Of a stretch of DNA of 6,035 bases, positions 1-6,035 are shown one piece after another. The notes beneath the pieces are model-generated. The model did no database searches and was not told the DNA's origin. It saw nothing but the letters and a program-made list of their open reading frames with translations. Numbering within the stretch: the first letter of the stretch is position 1; each line of letters begins with the position of its first letter. Both the position numbers and the translations under genes were made by a program. The DNA lies in contig JAKADD010000159.1 of the NCBI GenBank assembly GCA_021820825.1, positions 1 to 6,035 on the forward strand, in the 5' to 3' direction. The stretch is from Bacillota bacterium. Its GTDB lineage: Bacteria; Bacillota; Bacilli; Alicyclobacillales; SLC66.

Positions 1-1288
1 GCCGTTTTCCACCATGGGCTGGCCGGATGCGGAGGGCGATTTTGCGCGCTATTTTCCGACGCAAGTGCTCTCGACCGGGTTTGACATCATCTATTTCTGG
101 GTGGCGCGGATGATTTTCACCTCGCTCGCTTTTACGGATCAGGCGCCGTTTCAGGATGTGCTGATGCACGGGTTGGTCAGGGACGATCAGGGCCGCAAAT
201 TTTCCAAGAGCCTTGGCAACGGAATCGATCCGATGGAAGTCATTGCTTCATACAGCGCGGACGCGCTCCGGTTCATGCTCGTAACGGGAGCAGCCATCGG
301 CCAGGACATGCGCTTTTACACCGAGCGGGTGGAACAGGCGCAGGCGCTGGTGACAAAAATCTGGAACGCGTCACGCTTTGTGCTCATGAATCTGTCTCCT
401 GACACCAGGAACGTTTTGCCGGACAAAAACCGGCAGAGTCTCGCCGACCGTTATATCGTGCACCGACTTGCGCAGACTGCCTTGCAGGCGACGAAAGAAC
501 TCGAAGCCTATCAGTTTGTCGAAGCTGGCAAGACAATCTATGAATTCTTTTGGAATGATGTGTGTGACTGGTATATTGAATTGTGCAAGGTGGCTCTCTA
601 CGGAACGGATGAAAAGAGCAAGGAACCGACGCGTCAGACCCTGCTGTTCGTGCTCGACCGGGCGCTGCGCCTGCTGCACCCGTTCATGCCTTTTGTGACC
701 GAGGAGATCTGGCAGGCGCTTCCGCATGACGGCGAAACCATCATGCGGGCCGCCTGGCCGACGGTTGCGGACGCCGCAAGCGACAGCGCGGCGTTCGCCG
801 ACATGTCGCTGGTCATGGAAGTGATTCGCGCCATCCGCGCGCTTCGTCAGGAGCAAAATATTCCGCTCGGCAAAAAGGCGGCGCTTGTTTTGCGGCCGAG
901 TGTACTGCGCCAGGACGCTTTACGGGTCGCCGCGCCCTATATTGAGCGCCTTTGCAATCCGTCGACGCTGGTGATTGATTCAGGCGCCGCACTGCCTGCC
1001 GAGCGGGCGACGACCGTTCTGGCGGAGGTGGAAGTTTCCCTGTCGCTGGAGGGGCTGGTCGATCTCGCGGCCGAACGGCAACGGCTCGACGAGGAACTGC
1101 GCCGTCTCGATTTTGAAGTGGAGCGGCTGCAGGGCAGACTCGCCAATGATTCGTTTGTCGCGAAGGCGCCGCCCACAGTGGTGGACGGGGAACGCGCAAA
1201 GCTGAAAACCTACGAGACGCAGCGCGCGAAGGTCAGGAACGAACTGCAGCGCGCGTTGGCAGTGTCAAGTGGACATGGCGCAGAATAG
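1..1288 (+). CDS. valS: Valyl-tRNA synthetase, C-terminal half (5' truncated by window edge)
   Basis: This cytoplasmic class I aminoacyl-tRNA synthetase charges tRNA-Val with valine and edits mischarged threonine. The reading frame is open from base 2 and begins PFSTMGWP, a stretch internal to ValRS, so roughly the first half of the protein (HIGH motif, editing domain) lies outside the window. Visible parts, counting from the Met at base 14: the end of the catalytic domain, with the class I signature loop as KFSKS (residues 62-66, then LGNGIDP); the helical anticodon-binding domain (about 145-300, including FVTEEIWQALP); and the C-terminal charged coiled coil (about 345-415, LVDLAAERQRLDEELRRL and FVAKAPPTVV), typical of bacterial ValRS. 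The Met of the usual KMSKS is replaced by Phe. The TAG stop at 1286-1288 is 8 nt from folC, so the two genes are probably cotranscribed. Identification is firm; the N-terminal half cannot be judged. Confidence 0.97.
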   Translation, partial: PFSTMGWPDAEGDFARYFPTQVLSTGFDIIYFWVARMIFTSLAFTDQAPFQDVLMHGLVRDDQGRKFSKSLGNGIDPMEVIASYSADALRFMLVTGAAIGQDMRFYTERVEQAQALVTKIWNASRFVLMNLSPDTRNVLPDKNRQSLADRYIVHRLAQTALQATKELEAYQFVEAGKTIYEFFWNDVCDWYIELCKVALYGTDEKSKEPTRQTLLFVLDRALRLLHPFMPFVTEEIWQALPHDGETIMRAAWPTVADAASDSAAFADMSLVMEVIRAIRALRQEQNIPLGKKAALVLRPSVLRQDALRVAAPYIERLCNPSTLVIDSGAALPAERATTVLAEVEVSLSLEGLVDLAAERQRLDEELRRLDFEVERLQGRLANDSFVAKAPPTVVDGERAKLKTYETQRAKVRNELQRALAVSSGHGAE

Positions 1289-1296
1289 GATGATGT

Positions 1297-2622
1297 ATGG
1301 TCATGAGCCCAAACCATGATGCGAGTGACGCACTGGCGTACATTGAATCGCGGCGTCGGTTCGGTATAAAACCGGGTCTGGAACGAACAGCAGCCCTGCT
1401 TGAGAACCTGGGCCATCCGGAACGCCAACTGCGCTTCATTCATGTGGCGGGAACCAATGGAAAAGGCTCGACGTGCGCATATCTGGCAGCGGGCCTGCAG
1501 ACTGCGGGTTTCAGGACGGGGCTCTACACGTCGCCCAGCCTGCTGTCATTCTCCGAACGCATCGCCGTAAACGGAGCGCACATTCCCTTGCACGAATTGC
1601 GGCGGTTCACTGTTCAGGTAAAAGATGCGGCCGATCCGTTCGCAGGCACGGAACTGGATCCGACTGAATTTGAAATCGCGACTGCGATTGCGTTTCTGTA
1701 CTTCGCAGCCCGCAAGTGTGATATCGTCGTCCTGGAAACGGGATTGGGCGGTCGGCATGATGCGACAAATATTGTGACGCCAGAAGTTGCGATCATCACC
1801 AATGTGGATTTGGATCACACGGCGATTCTTGGTTCTCACACGGCGCAGATCGCGCATGACAAGGCTGGCGTCGTCAAACCCGGTCGCCCTGTGGTGACGG
1901 CGGCGCAGGGTGACGCGCTCACGGTCATCGCGCAGGCGGCGGCAGCGGTTGCGAGCCCCGTGTACCGCTTAGGTCGCGAATTTGCGGCAGTGGGCGAAGG
2001 TCGCGGATCACTGGACAGTCAGAGTTTTTCTTATTTCGGGGTATACCATGATTTGTTGGGGTTGCGCACAGAGATGCTGGGGCTCCATCAGGTGGAGAAC
2101 GCGGCGGTTGCGTTGTGTGCGCTGGAACTGCTTGAACGGCGTGGGTTTGGATCCACAGTCGGGGAGGCGCTGCGGGAAGGCGTCGCAAAGGCGCGCTGGC
2201 CGGGGCGTCTGGAGGTGTTGTCCCGGGATCCCCTGGTGCTGCTTGATGGCGCGCACAACCCGGCGGGCGCGCGGGCGCTTGCGGCGTCGCTGTATGCATG
2301 GGCTCCGGCGGGGTGGCTGTTTATCGTGGGCGTCTTTGCTGACAAGGACAGCGCAGGTATTATAGCCGCAGTCGCGGCGTTGGCTGGGGCAGTGATCGTC
2401 ACGCAACCGCGCGCAGAACGGGCGAAAAGCGCAGCTGCGCTTGCCCTGGAGGCGCGGTCGCAGGTTGCCGAACGCGTACCGGTATGGAGTATCCCCGATG
2501 TTGGCGAGGCGCTCGCCGCCGCGCGCGCTGTTCAGATGGAGGGGGGGTGCGTCGGTGTCTGTGTGCTGGGGTCGCTGTCCACGGTGAGTGAGGCAAAACA
2601 GGCGTGGGCGCGGTTGACTTGA
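1297..2622 (+). CDS. folC: Folylpolyglutamate synthase / dihydrofolate synthase
   Basis: This Mur-ligase-fold enzyme adds glutamate to folates using ATP; many bacterial FolC proteins also make dihydrofolate from dihydropteroate, and the sequence alone does not settle whether this one does both. At 441 residues it has normal length. Visible motifs: P-loop GTNGKGS (52-58), the substrate-loop segment TSPSLLSFSERI (78-89), ETGLGGRHDATN (147-158), the metal/ATP region DLDH (171-174), HDKAGVVK (187-194) whose Lys189 is the candidate carbamylated lysine, HQVENAA (264-270), and DGAHNP (317-322) of the C-terminal domain. ATG 1297 is chosen because AGGA at 1287-1290 sits 6 nt upstream; ATG 1303 is in frame but less well spaced. 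The ribosome site overlaps the valS stop, suggesting translational coupling. A run of seven G (2541-2547) lies near the 3' end; the frame stays intact through it. Confidence 0.96.
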   Translation: MVMSPNHDASDALAYIESRRRFGIKPGLERTAALLENLGHPERQLRFIHVAGTNGKGSTCAYLAAGLQTAGFRTGLYTSPSLLSFSERIAVNGAHIPLHELRRFTVQVKDAADPFAGTELDPTEFEIATAIAFLYFAARKCDIVVLETGLGGRHDATNIVTPEVAIITNVDLDHTAILGSHTAQIAHDKAGVVKPGRPVVTAAQGDALTVIAQAAAAVASPVYRLGREFAAVGEGRGSLDSQSFSYFGVYHDLLGLRTEMLGLHQVENAAVALCALELLERRGFGSTVGEALREGVAKARWPGRLEVLSRDPLVLLDGAHNPAGARALAASLYAWAPAGWLFIVGVFADKDSAGIIAAVAALAGAVIVTQPRAERAKSAAALALEARSQVAERVPVWSIPDVGEALAAARAVQMEGGCVGVCVLGSLSTVSEAKQAWARLT

Positions 2623-2642
2623 GCGGCAAAAAGGCAAATACG

Positions 2643-2650
2643 AGAGGTGA
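2643..2650 (+). promoter_or_regulatory. Strong Shine-Dalgarno site that fixes the murC start
   Basis: AGAGGTGA is a near-complete complement of the 16S rRNA tail (ideal AGGAGGTGA) and ends 7 nt before GTG 2658. The longer alternatives, GTG 2604 and TTG 2619 in the same frame, have no comparable site. They would add up to 18 residues of polar, low-complexity sequence ahead of the first conserved MurC strand. Confidence 0.85.
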
Positions 2651-2657
2651 CGGAGCA

Positions 2658-4112
2658 GTGGCGGTTGAACGGGAAAGTGCAGAAGACGCAATTCATGTCC
2701 ATTTTATCGGCATTGGGGGCGTGGGTATGAGCGCGATCGCGAGCATTCTGCTTGACAAAGGCTATAAGGTGTCCGGCTCTGACGTGGCGCTTCAAGAGTA
2801 TACGCGACGGCTGTCAGAGCGGGGCGCTAGTGTCTTTGGCGGTCACGACGCTGCCAACATCAAAGGCGCGGATTTCGTCGTATACACCACAGCGGTCGCG
2901 GCTGACAATGTCGAACTGATGGCGGCGCGGGCTTTGCATATTCCGGTTCTCCACCGCTCGGAAATGCTGGCAGAACTCATGAAAGAAGGTCATGGCATCG
3001 CCGTGGCGGGCGCTCACGGCAAGACGACCACAACTTCGATGGTGGCGTGGATTCTGGAGTGCGCGGGATTTGATCCGACATTTCTGATCGGCGGCGTCGT
3101 CGCCAATCTGGATACCGGCGCCAAAGCGGGAAAAGGTCGCTATGTGGTGGCTGAAGCGGACGAGAGTGACGGATCGTTTCTCAATTATGAACCGACCATT
3201 GCGATTGTGACAAATATTGAGGCGGACCACCTGGAGCACTACGACGGCAGTTTTGACAACCTGAAGATGGCCTATCAGCGCTTCATTGCGCGGATTCCAG
3301 GACATGGCGTGCTGATCACCTGCGCAGATGACCTGCACGTTCGCGACCTGCTCCCGGATGTGCACTGTCGGCTGGTCACCTATTCTGTACAGGGGCTGGC
3401 AGCGGATCTGGAGGCCCGCGCCGTCGAGTTTGTCGGTCACGGCACGCGGTCCGACGTGTACTGGCAGGGCGAGCGGGTGGGCGCTCTCGCTCTGCATGTT
3501 CCGGGCGTCCACAATGTGGGCAATGCGCTGGCAGCCATCGGGGTGGCCCTGGACGTCGGGATTTCATTCGCGACAGCGGTCAGCGCATTGGGAGAATTCC
3601 GGGGCGCATTACGCAGATTTCAGGTGCTCTTTGACGGGAACGACATGATGGTGGTCGATGACTACGCCCATCATCCGACTGAGATCAGCGCAATGATCCG
3701 CGCGGCAAAAGCGACAGGGAAGAGAATCGTGGCGGTGTTCCAGCCGCAGCGCTATACGCGTACGTTTCATCTGTTTGACGAGTTTACCCGCGCGTTCGCA
3801 GAAGCGGACGATGTTGTCATTGCGGACATATATTCACCTGCTGGTGAACAGCCGATCGAAGGGGTAAGCGCAGAAAAACTGGTCGCGGGAATTCGCGAAA
3901 ACAGCAATGCGCAGGCCAAATACTGCCCTGGTCACGAAGACGTCCTGGCTTACCTGAAGGAACAGATACGGCCCGGCGATCTGGTCATGACGATGGGCGC
4001 GGGCGATATCTGGAAAACGGGCAAGGCGCTTGCGGCCTGGCTGTCGGACCGCCAGGGAAGCGCCAGGGAAGCGGTGGGGGAGCGACCGGGAGTCGATGCT
4101 GTGCAGGGCTGA
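2658..4112 (+). CDS. murC: UDP-N-acetylmuramate--L-alanine ligase
   Basis: MurC is the cytoplasmic ATP-dependent ligase that joins L-alanine to UDP-MurNAc, the first step of the peptidoglycan stem peptide. From GTG 2658 it is 484 residues, within the family range. Three Mur domains are visible. The N-terminal nucleotide-sugar domain has GIGGVGMS (18-25). The central ATPase has P-loop GAHGKTTTT (118-126), EADESDGSF (166-174), TNIEADHLEHY (185-195) and GVHNVGNALAA (283-293). The C-terminal domain has RRF (319-321), DDYAHHPTEI (334-343), QPQRYTRT (362-369) and GAGD (447-450). All key motifs look intact. The last ~23 residues, after WL at 461-462, are a nonconserved polar tail containing an exact 11-bp tandem duplication. 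The gene lies 35 nt after folC with no terminator between them, so it is probably the distal gene of a valS-folC-murC transcript. Confidence 0.97.
   Translation: MAVERESAEDAIHVHFIGIGGVGMSAIASILLDKGYKVSGSDVALQEYTRRLSERGASVFGGHDAANIKGADFVVYTTAVAADNVELMAARALHIPVLHRSEMLAELMKEGHGIAVAGAHGKTTTTSMVAWILECAGFDPTFLIGGVVANLDTGAKAGKGRYVVAEADESDGSFLNYEPTIAIVTNIEADHLEHYDGSFDNLKMAYQRFIARIPGHGVLITCADDLHVRDLLPDVHCRLVTYSVQGLAADLEARAVEFVGHGTRSDVYWQGERVGALALHVPGVHNVGNALAAIGVALDVGISFATAVSALGEFRGALRRFQVLFDGNDMMVVDDYAHHPTEISAMIRAAKATGKRIVAVFQPQRYTRTFHLFDEFTRAFAEADDVVIADIYSPAGEQPIEGVSAEKLVAGIRENSNAQAKYCPGHEDVLAYLKEQIRPGDLVMTMGAGDIWKTGKALAAWLSDRQGSAREAVGERPGVDAVQG
4051..4072 (+). repeat. Exact 11-bp tandem duplication in the murC 3' end
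   Basis: GCCAGGGAAGC occurs twice back to back (4051-4061 and 4062-4072). The unit is not a multiple of three, so gain or loss of one copy changes the reading frame of the last ~13-16 codons of murC. It lies in the nonconserved tail, beyond all catalytic motifs. Confidence 0.9.
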
Positions 4113-4147
4113 ACCGCGTCCGCTCTGCGCATTGCCCTGTTTCGCGC

Positions 4148-4167
4148 CGCTGGGAAGGGTTTCAGCG
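4148..4167. repeat. Short inverted repeat enclosing the -35 region
   Basis: CGCTG (4148-4152) and CAGCG (4163-4167) form a perfect 5-bp inverted repeat with a 10-nt centre that contains most of the proposed -35 element. It is short enough to be chance in GC-rich DNA. Its last two bases are shared with the next inverted repeat, so the two hairpins would exclude each other. Confidence 0.35.
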
Positions 4168-4182
4168 AGATTTGTCGAATAT
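4154..4182 (+). promoter_or_regulatory. Putative sigma-H (SigH/Spo0H-type) promoter for the pilus operon
   Basis: The -35 element GAAGGGTTT (4154-4162) matches the Bacillus sigma-H consensus RnAGGAwWW at every defined position except one (G for A). After 11 nt, the -10 element GTCGAATAT (4174-4182) matches RnnGAATww at every defined position. The 11-nt spacing is the expected one. Transcription would start near 4188-4191, giving a leader of about 50 nt before the pilB ATG. No sigma-A promoter of comparable quality was seen in this gap. Sigma-H drives transition-phase, early sporulation and, in some Firmicutes, competence genes. The match is seen in sequence; its activity is inferred. Confidence 0.6.
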
Positions 4183-4186
4183 CTCG
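4166..4186. repeat. Inverted repeat overlapping the -10 region
   Basis: CGAGAT (4166-4171) and ATCTCG (4181-4186) form a perfect 6-bp inverted repeat with a 9-nt centre that includes the GAAT core of the proposed -10 element. No T run follows, so it is not a terminator. It could be an operator for a dimeric regulator, or chance. Confidence 0.4.
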
Positions 4187-4222
4187 TCAACAGACTGAAC
4201 TGGGTGCGCAGAGCATGTAGAG

Positions 4223-4229
4223 GGCGGTG
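4223..4229 (+). promoter_or_regulatory. Ribosome binding site of pilB
   Basis: GGCGGTG matches GGAGGTG at six of seven positions and ends 8 nt before ATG 4238. The AAAAGG directly abutting the ATG is too close to act as the site. No alternative start lies in frame just upstream, and the protein begins with the first conserved MshEN motif almost at once, which supports this start. Confidence 0.7.
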
Positions 4230-4237
4230 GCAAAAGG

Positions 4238-5905
4238 ATGGCGCGCAAGCGCATTGGCGATCTGCTCTTTGATGCAGGATTATTGACGGCCGAACAACTG
4301 GAAGCGGCGCTTGAGATGCAGAAACGCACCAGGGAACGGCTGGGCGACATCCTCATCGACCGAGGCTTTATCACCGAGTCACAGTTGATTGAAGTGCTGG
4401 AATTTCAGTTGGGTATACCGCACGTCACTCTCGCGCGACAGAAGCTGGATCCCGCCATCCTGGCGCTGGTGCCGGAAGCGCTGGCCGCGCGCTGTCTGGT
4501 GCTGCCGCTGCGTAAGGAGCGCAACAAACTGATCGTGGCGATGGCGGATCCGCTTGATTACTATGCGATTGACGATCTCAGGATGTCGACCGGGTTTCAG
4601 ATTGAACCCGCCATCGCCGCCAAAGAAGAGATTCGCCTGTTTATCGAGCGCGTATATTCCATGAAGGGTTCGCTGGATGTGGCTGCGCAGGCGGCAAGCG
4701 GCGCAGACCAGCAGGAGACCGCGGAACCGGAGTTGGTAAACGACGATTCGCCGGTTGTACGGTTGGTTAACCAGATTCTTGCCCAGAGCGTAAAACTGCG
4801 GGCAAGCGACGTTCACTTCGATCCCGCTGCGGATGGGCTGCGCGTGCGTTTGCGCATTGACGGCACCATGCGCACAGAACAGACGTTGCCTAAACACATG
4901 CAAAGCGAGATTGCAGCGCGCCTGAAGATCATGGCGAACCTGAACATCGCCGAACATCGGTTGCCGCAGGACGGCCGTTTTCGGTTCAGCCCTTCGGGTC
5001 GCGACGTCGATGTGCGGGCGGCGACTCTGCCCACCGTCCACGGCGAGAAGATCGTGCTGAGGATTCTCGATCAGTCATCTGCGCTGCAAAAGATCGATCA
5101 GCTCGGCTTTACGACGGATAACGCGCAACTGTTTCGCGGTATGCTGACCGCGGCAAACGGCCTGCTGTTGATCACCGGTCCCACAGGCAGCGGCAAGACG
5201 TCGACCCTGTACGCGGGGATGGCGGAACGCAGCACGCCGGAGGTGAACGTGATTGCGATTGAGGACCCCGTCGAATATCAGTTGGCGGGGGTCAATCAGG
5301 TGGCGGTCAATGTGGGTACGGGTCTCACGTTTGCGAAAGGGCTGCGTTCGATTCTGCGCCAGGATCCCGACGTGATCATGGTTGGCGAAATTCGCGACCA
5401 GGAGACTGCCGAGATTGCGACGCGCGCTGCATTGACGGGGCATCTCGTGCTGTCGACGCTGCACACAAACGATGCTGTGGCCACGATCGCCAGACTGCTG
5501 GACATGGGAATCGAACCTTTTTTGATTGCCTCTTCGCTCATTGGCGTGATTGCCCAGAGACTCGTGCGAACGGTGTGCCCGGAGTGCACACACGCCTATG
5601 TTCCTGCGCCGGTGGAGCAGGAACTGCTGGCGGCCCATGGTGTGGAAAACGGCCGTTTCGTGGTTGGAAGAGGCTGCACGCAGTGCGGCGGCACAGGCTA
5701 TCGAGGGCGCAGCGCCATTCATGAGCTGCTGCGCATGGACGATCACATTCGCCAGTTGATTCTGCACGGAGCTGCGGAGTCTGAGATTCGCGAGCATGTT
5801 GCCACAACGGGATTTAGAACGCTTTTGCGCGATGGCCTGCAAAAGGCGAGCGACGGCAGGACAAGCCTGGCGGAAGTCATTCGGGTCGCCGCGCGCGATT
5901 TCTAG
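4238..5905 (+). CDS. pilB: Type IV pilus extension ATPase PilB (GspE/PilB family) with c-di-GMP-type MshEN domain
   Basis: PilB is the hexameric cytoplasmic motor that powers pilin polymerisation at the inner face of the membrane, working through the PilC platform. At 555 residues it has the usual length. The N-terminal MshEN domain has two 24-residue motifs, 5-28 (RIG...G...L...Q) and 34-57 (RLGD...G...L...Q), separated by exactly five residues. A linker (about 143-170) leads to the N2 and ATPase domains. Walker A is GPTGSGKT (314-321), the Asp box IEDPVEY (341-347), Walker B DVIMVGEIRD (378-387) with Glu384, and the His box TGHLVLSTLHTND (400-412). Four cysteines in two CxxC pairs (447/450 and 480/483) form the zinc site of PilB/GspE motors and are absent from PilT. 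The gene follows a possible sigma-H promoter and is 20 nt from pilT. GspE of a type II secretion system is the alternative, but the pilT neighbour favours a type IV pilus. Confidence 0.95.
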   Translation: MARKRIGDLLFDAGLLTAEQLEAALEMQKRTRERLGDILIDRGFITESQLIEVLEFQLGIPHVTLARQKLDPAILALVPEALAARCLVLPLRKERNKLIVAMADPLDYYAIDDLRMSTGFQIEPAIAAKEEIRLFIERVYSMKGSLDVAAQAASGADQQETAEPELVNDDSPVVRLVNQILAQSVKLRASDVHFDPAADGLRVRLRIDGTMRTEQTLPKHMQSEIAARLKIMANLNIAEHRLPQDGRFRFSPSGRDVDVRAATLPTVHGEKIVLRILDQSSALQKIDQLGFTTDNAQLFRGMLTAANGLLLITGPTGSGKTSTLYAGMAERSTPEVNVIAIEDPVEYQLAGVNQVAVNVGTGLTFAKGLRSILRQDPDVIMVGEIRDQETAEIATRAALTGHLVLSTLHTNDAVATIARLLDMGIEPFLIASSLIGVIAQRLVRTVCPECTHAYVPAPVEQELLAAHGVENGRFVVGRGCTQCGGTGYRGRSAIHELLRMDDHIRQLILHGAAESEIREHVATTGFRTLLRDGLQKASDGRTSLAEVIRVAARDF

Positions 5906-5917
5906 GAGATCGGGGAT
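5904..5917 (+). promoter_or_regulatory. Ribosome binding region of pilT
   Basis: Two candidate sites precede GTG 5926. AGGAGAT (5904-5910) is the better match but 15 nt away, and it overlaps the pilB stop. GGGGAT (5912-5917) is well spaced at 8 nt but weaker. An in-frame TAG at 5917-5919 rules out any earlier start, so GTG 5926 is the first usable initiator. Confidence 0.5.
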
Positions 5918-5925
5918 AGCGCATC

Positions 5926-6035
5926 GTGGCAATCATTGAACTGTTGAAAGAGGCGGCGCGAAGACAGGCCTCGGACTTACATATCACAGTGGGGGCAGCG
6001 CCCGTATTTCGGATTACGGGAGTGCTCTGCCAGGA
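5926..6035 (+). CDS. pilT: Type IV pilus retraction ATPase PilT, N-terminal fragment (cut by window edge)
   Basis: PilT is the hexameric motor that depolymerises the pilus, producing twitching motility and, in many bacteria, DNA uptake. Only 36 complete codons are inside the window. From GTG 5926 the protein starts MAIIELLKEAARRQASDLHI and continues into TVGAAPVFRITGVL. The SDLHITVG stretch (residues 16-23) followed by P and R-x-x-G is the characteristic start of the PilT N-terminal PAS-like domain. The fragment begins directly with this domain and has no MshEN domain, unlike PilB. It lies 20 nt after pilB on the same strand and is surely cotranscribed. The ATPase motifs lie beyond the edge, so a PilU-like paralogue cannot be excluded, but position next to pilB favours PilT. 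Confidence 0.92.
   Translation, partial: MAIIELLKEAARRQASDLHITVGAAPVFRITGVLCQ

Larger units (their letters stand above)
4113..4237. other. Intergenic region between murC and pilB
   Basis: This is the only sizeable non-coding gap in the window (125 nt). I find no credible small gene in it, and no GC-rich hairpin followed by a T run that would terminate the upstream transcript. It does contain a sigma-H-like promoter, two short inverted repeats and the pilB ribosome site, listed separately. Read-through from murC into pilB therefore remains possible alongside independent initiation. Confidence 0.75.

Noticed and set aside
2614..2644. TTGACT near the folC stop, resembling a sigma-A -35 element for murC
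   Set aside because: No acceptable -10 follows: at 17-18 nt spacing the hexamers are AATACG and ATACGA, and at 19 nt TACGAG matches only three of six positions. Close packing of folC and murC makes read-through simpler.
2008..2691. 227-codon open frame on the minus strand opposite folC
   Set aside because: Antisense to conserved folC codons, rich in Arg, Pro and His with no domain pattern; typical antisense openness in GC-rich coding DNA.
4166..4186. Inverted repeat as a murC terminator
   Set aside because: The stem is only 6 bp with a 9-nt loop and no T run follows, so Rho-independent termination is unlikely.
4215..4220. ATG directly followed by TAG upstream of pilB, a possible start-stop element
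   Set aside because: No Shine-Dalgarno site at a proper distance precedes it; two adjacent codons of this kind are easily due to chance.
4030..4272. 80-codon open frame spanning the murC end, the gap and the pilB start
   Set aside because: It overlaps two firmly identified genes in another frame, begins inside murC and resembles no known family; this is a shadow frame of GC-rich DNA.
5075..5932. 285-codon open frame on the minus strand opposite pilB
   Set aside because: It lies antisense to the PilB ATPase domain, has no recognisable motif and has a composition typical of antisense shadows.

Overview
The window carries five genes, all on the + strand and tightly packed: the 3' half of valS (valyl-tRNA synthetase), folC (folylpolyglutamate/dihydrofolate synthase), murC (UDP-N-acetylmuramate--L-alanine ligase), pilB (type IV pilus extension ATPase) and the first 36 codons of pilT (retraction ATPase). 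No RNA genes, insertion sequences, CRISPR arrays or convincing Rho-independent terminators were seen.

The order valS-folC followed by competence/pilus genes fits a Firmicute. In Bacillus subtilis the prepilin peptidase gene comC lies shortly downstream of valS-folC. High GC by eye, strong Shine-Dalgarno sites and GTG starts on murC and pilT suggest a GC-rich aerobic lineage, perhaps Alicyclobacillaceae or a relative. This placement is inferred from gene order and style, not from a search.

Layout: valS runs from the left edge to 1288. folC starts 8 nt later (1297-2622), and its ribosome site overlaps the valS stop. murC follows after 35 nt (2658-4112). I place its start at GTG 2658, behind a near-perfect Shine-Dalgarno, not at the upstream GTG 2604 that overlaps folC. 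A 125-nt gap (4113-4237) then separates these housekeeping genes from the pilus genes pilB (4238-5905) and pilT (from 5926, cut by the window edge).

The gap is the most interesting non-coding stretch. It holds a strong match to a Bacillus sigma-H promoter (4154-4182) with the expected 11-nt spacer, partly overlaid by two short inverted repeats. PilB's N-terminus carries two 24-residue MshEN motifs separated by exactly five residues, the arrangement known to bind cyclic di-GMP. Together these suggest a pilus operon switched on by a transition-phase sigma factor and whose motor is tuned by c-di-GMP. I see no wholly unknown system here; the regulatory combination is the item most worth testing.
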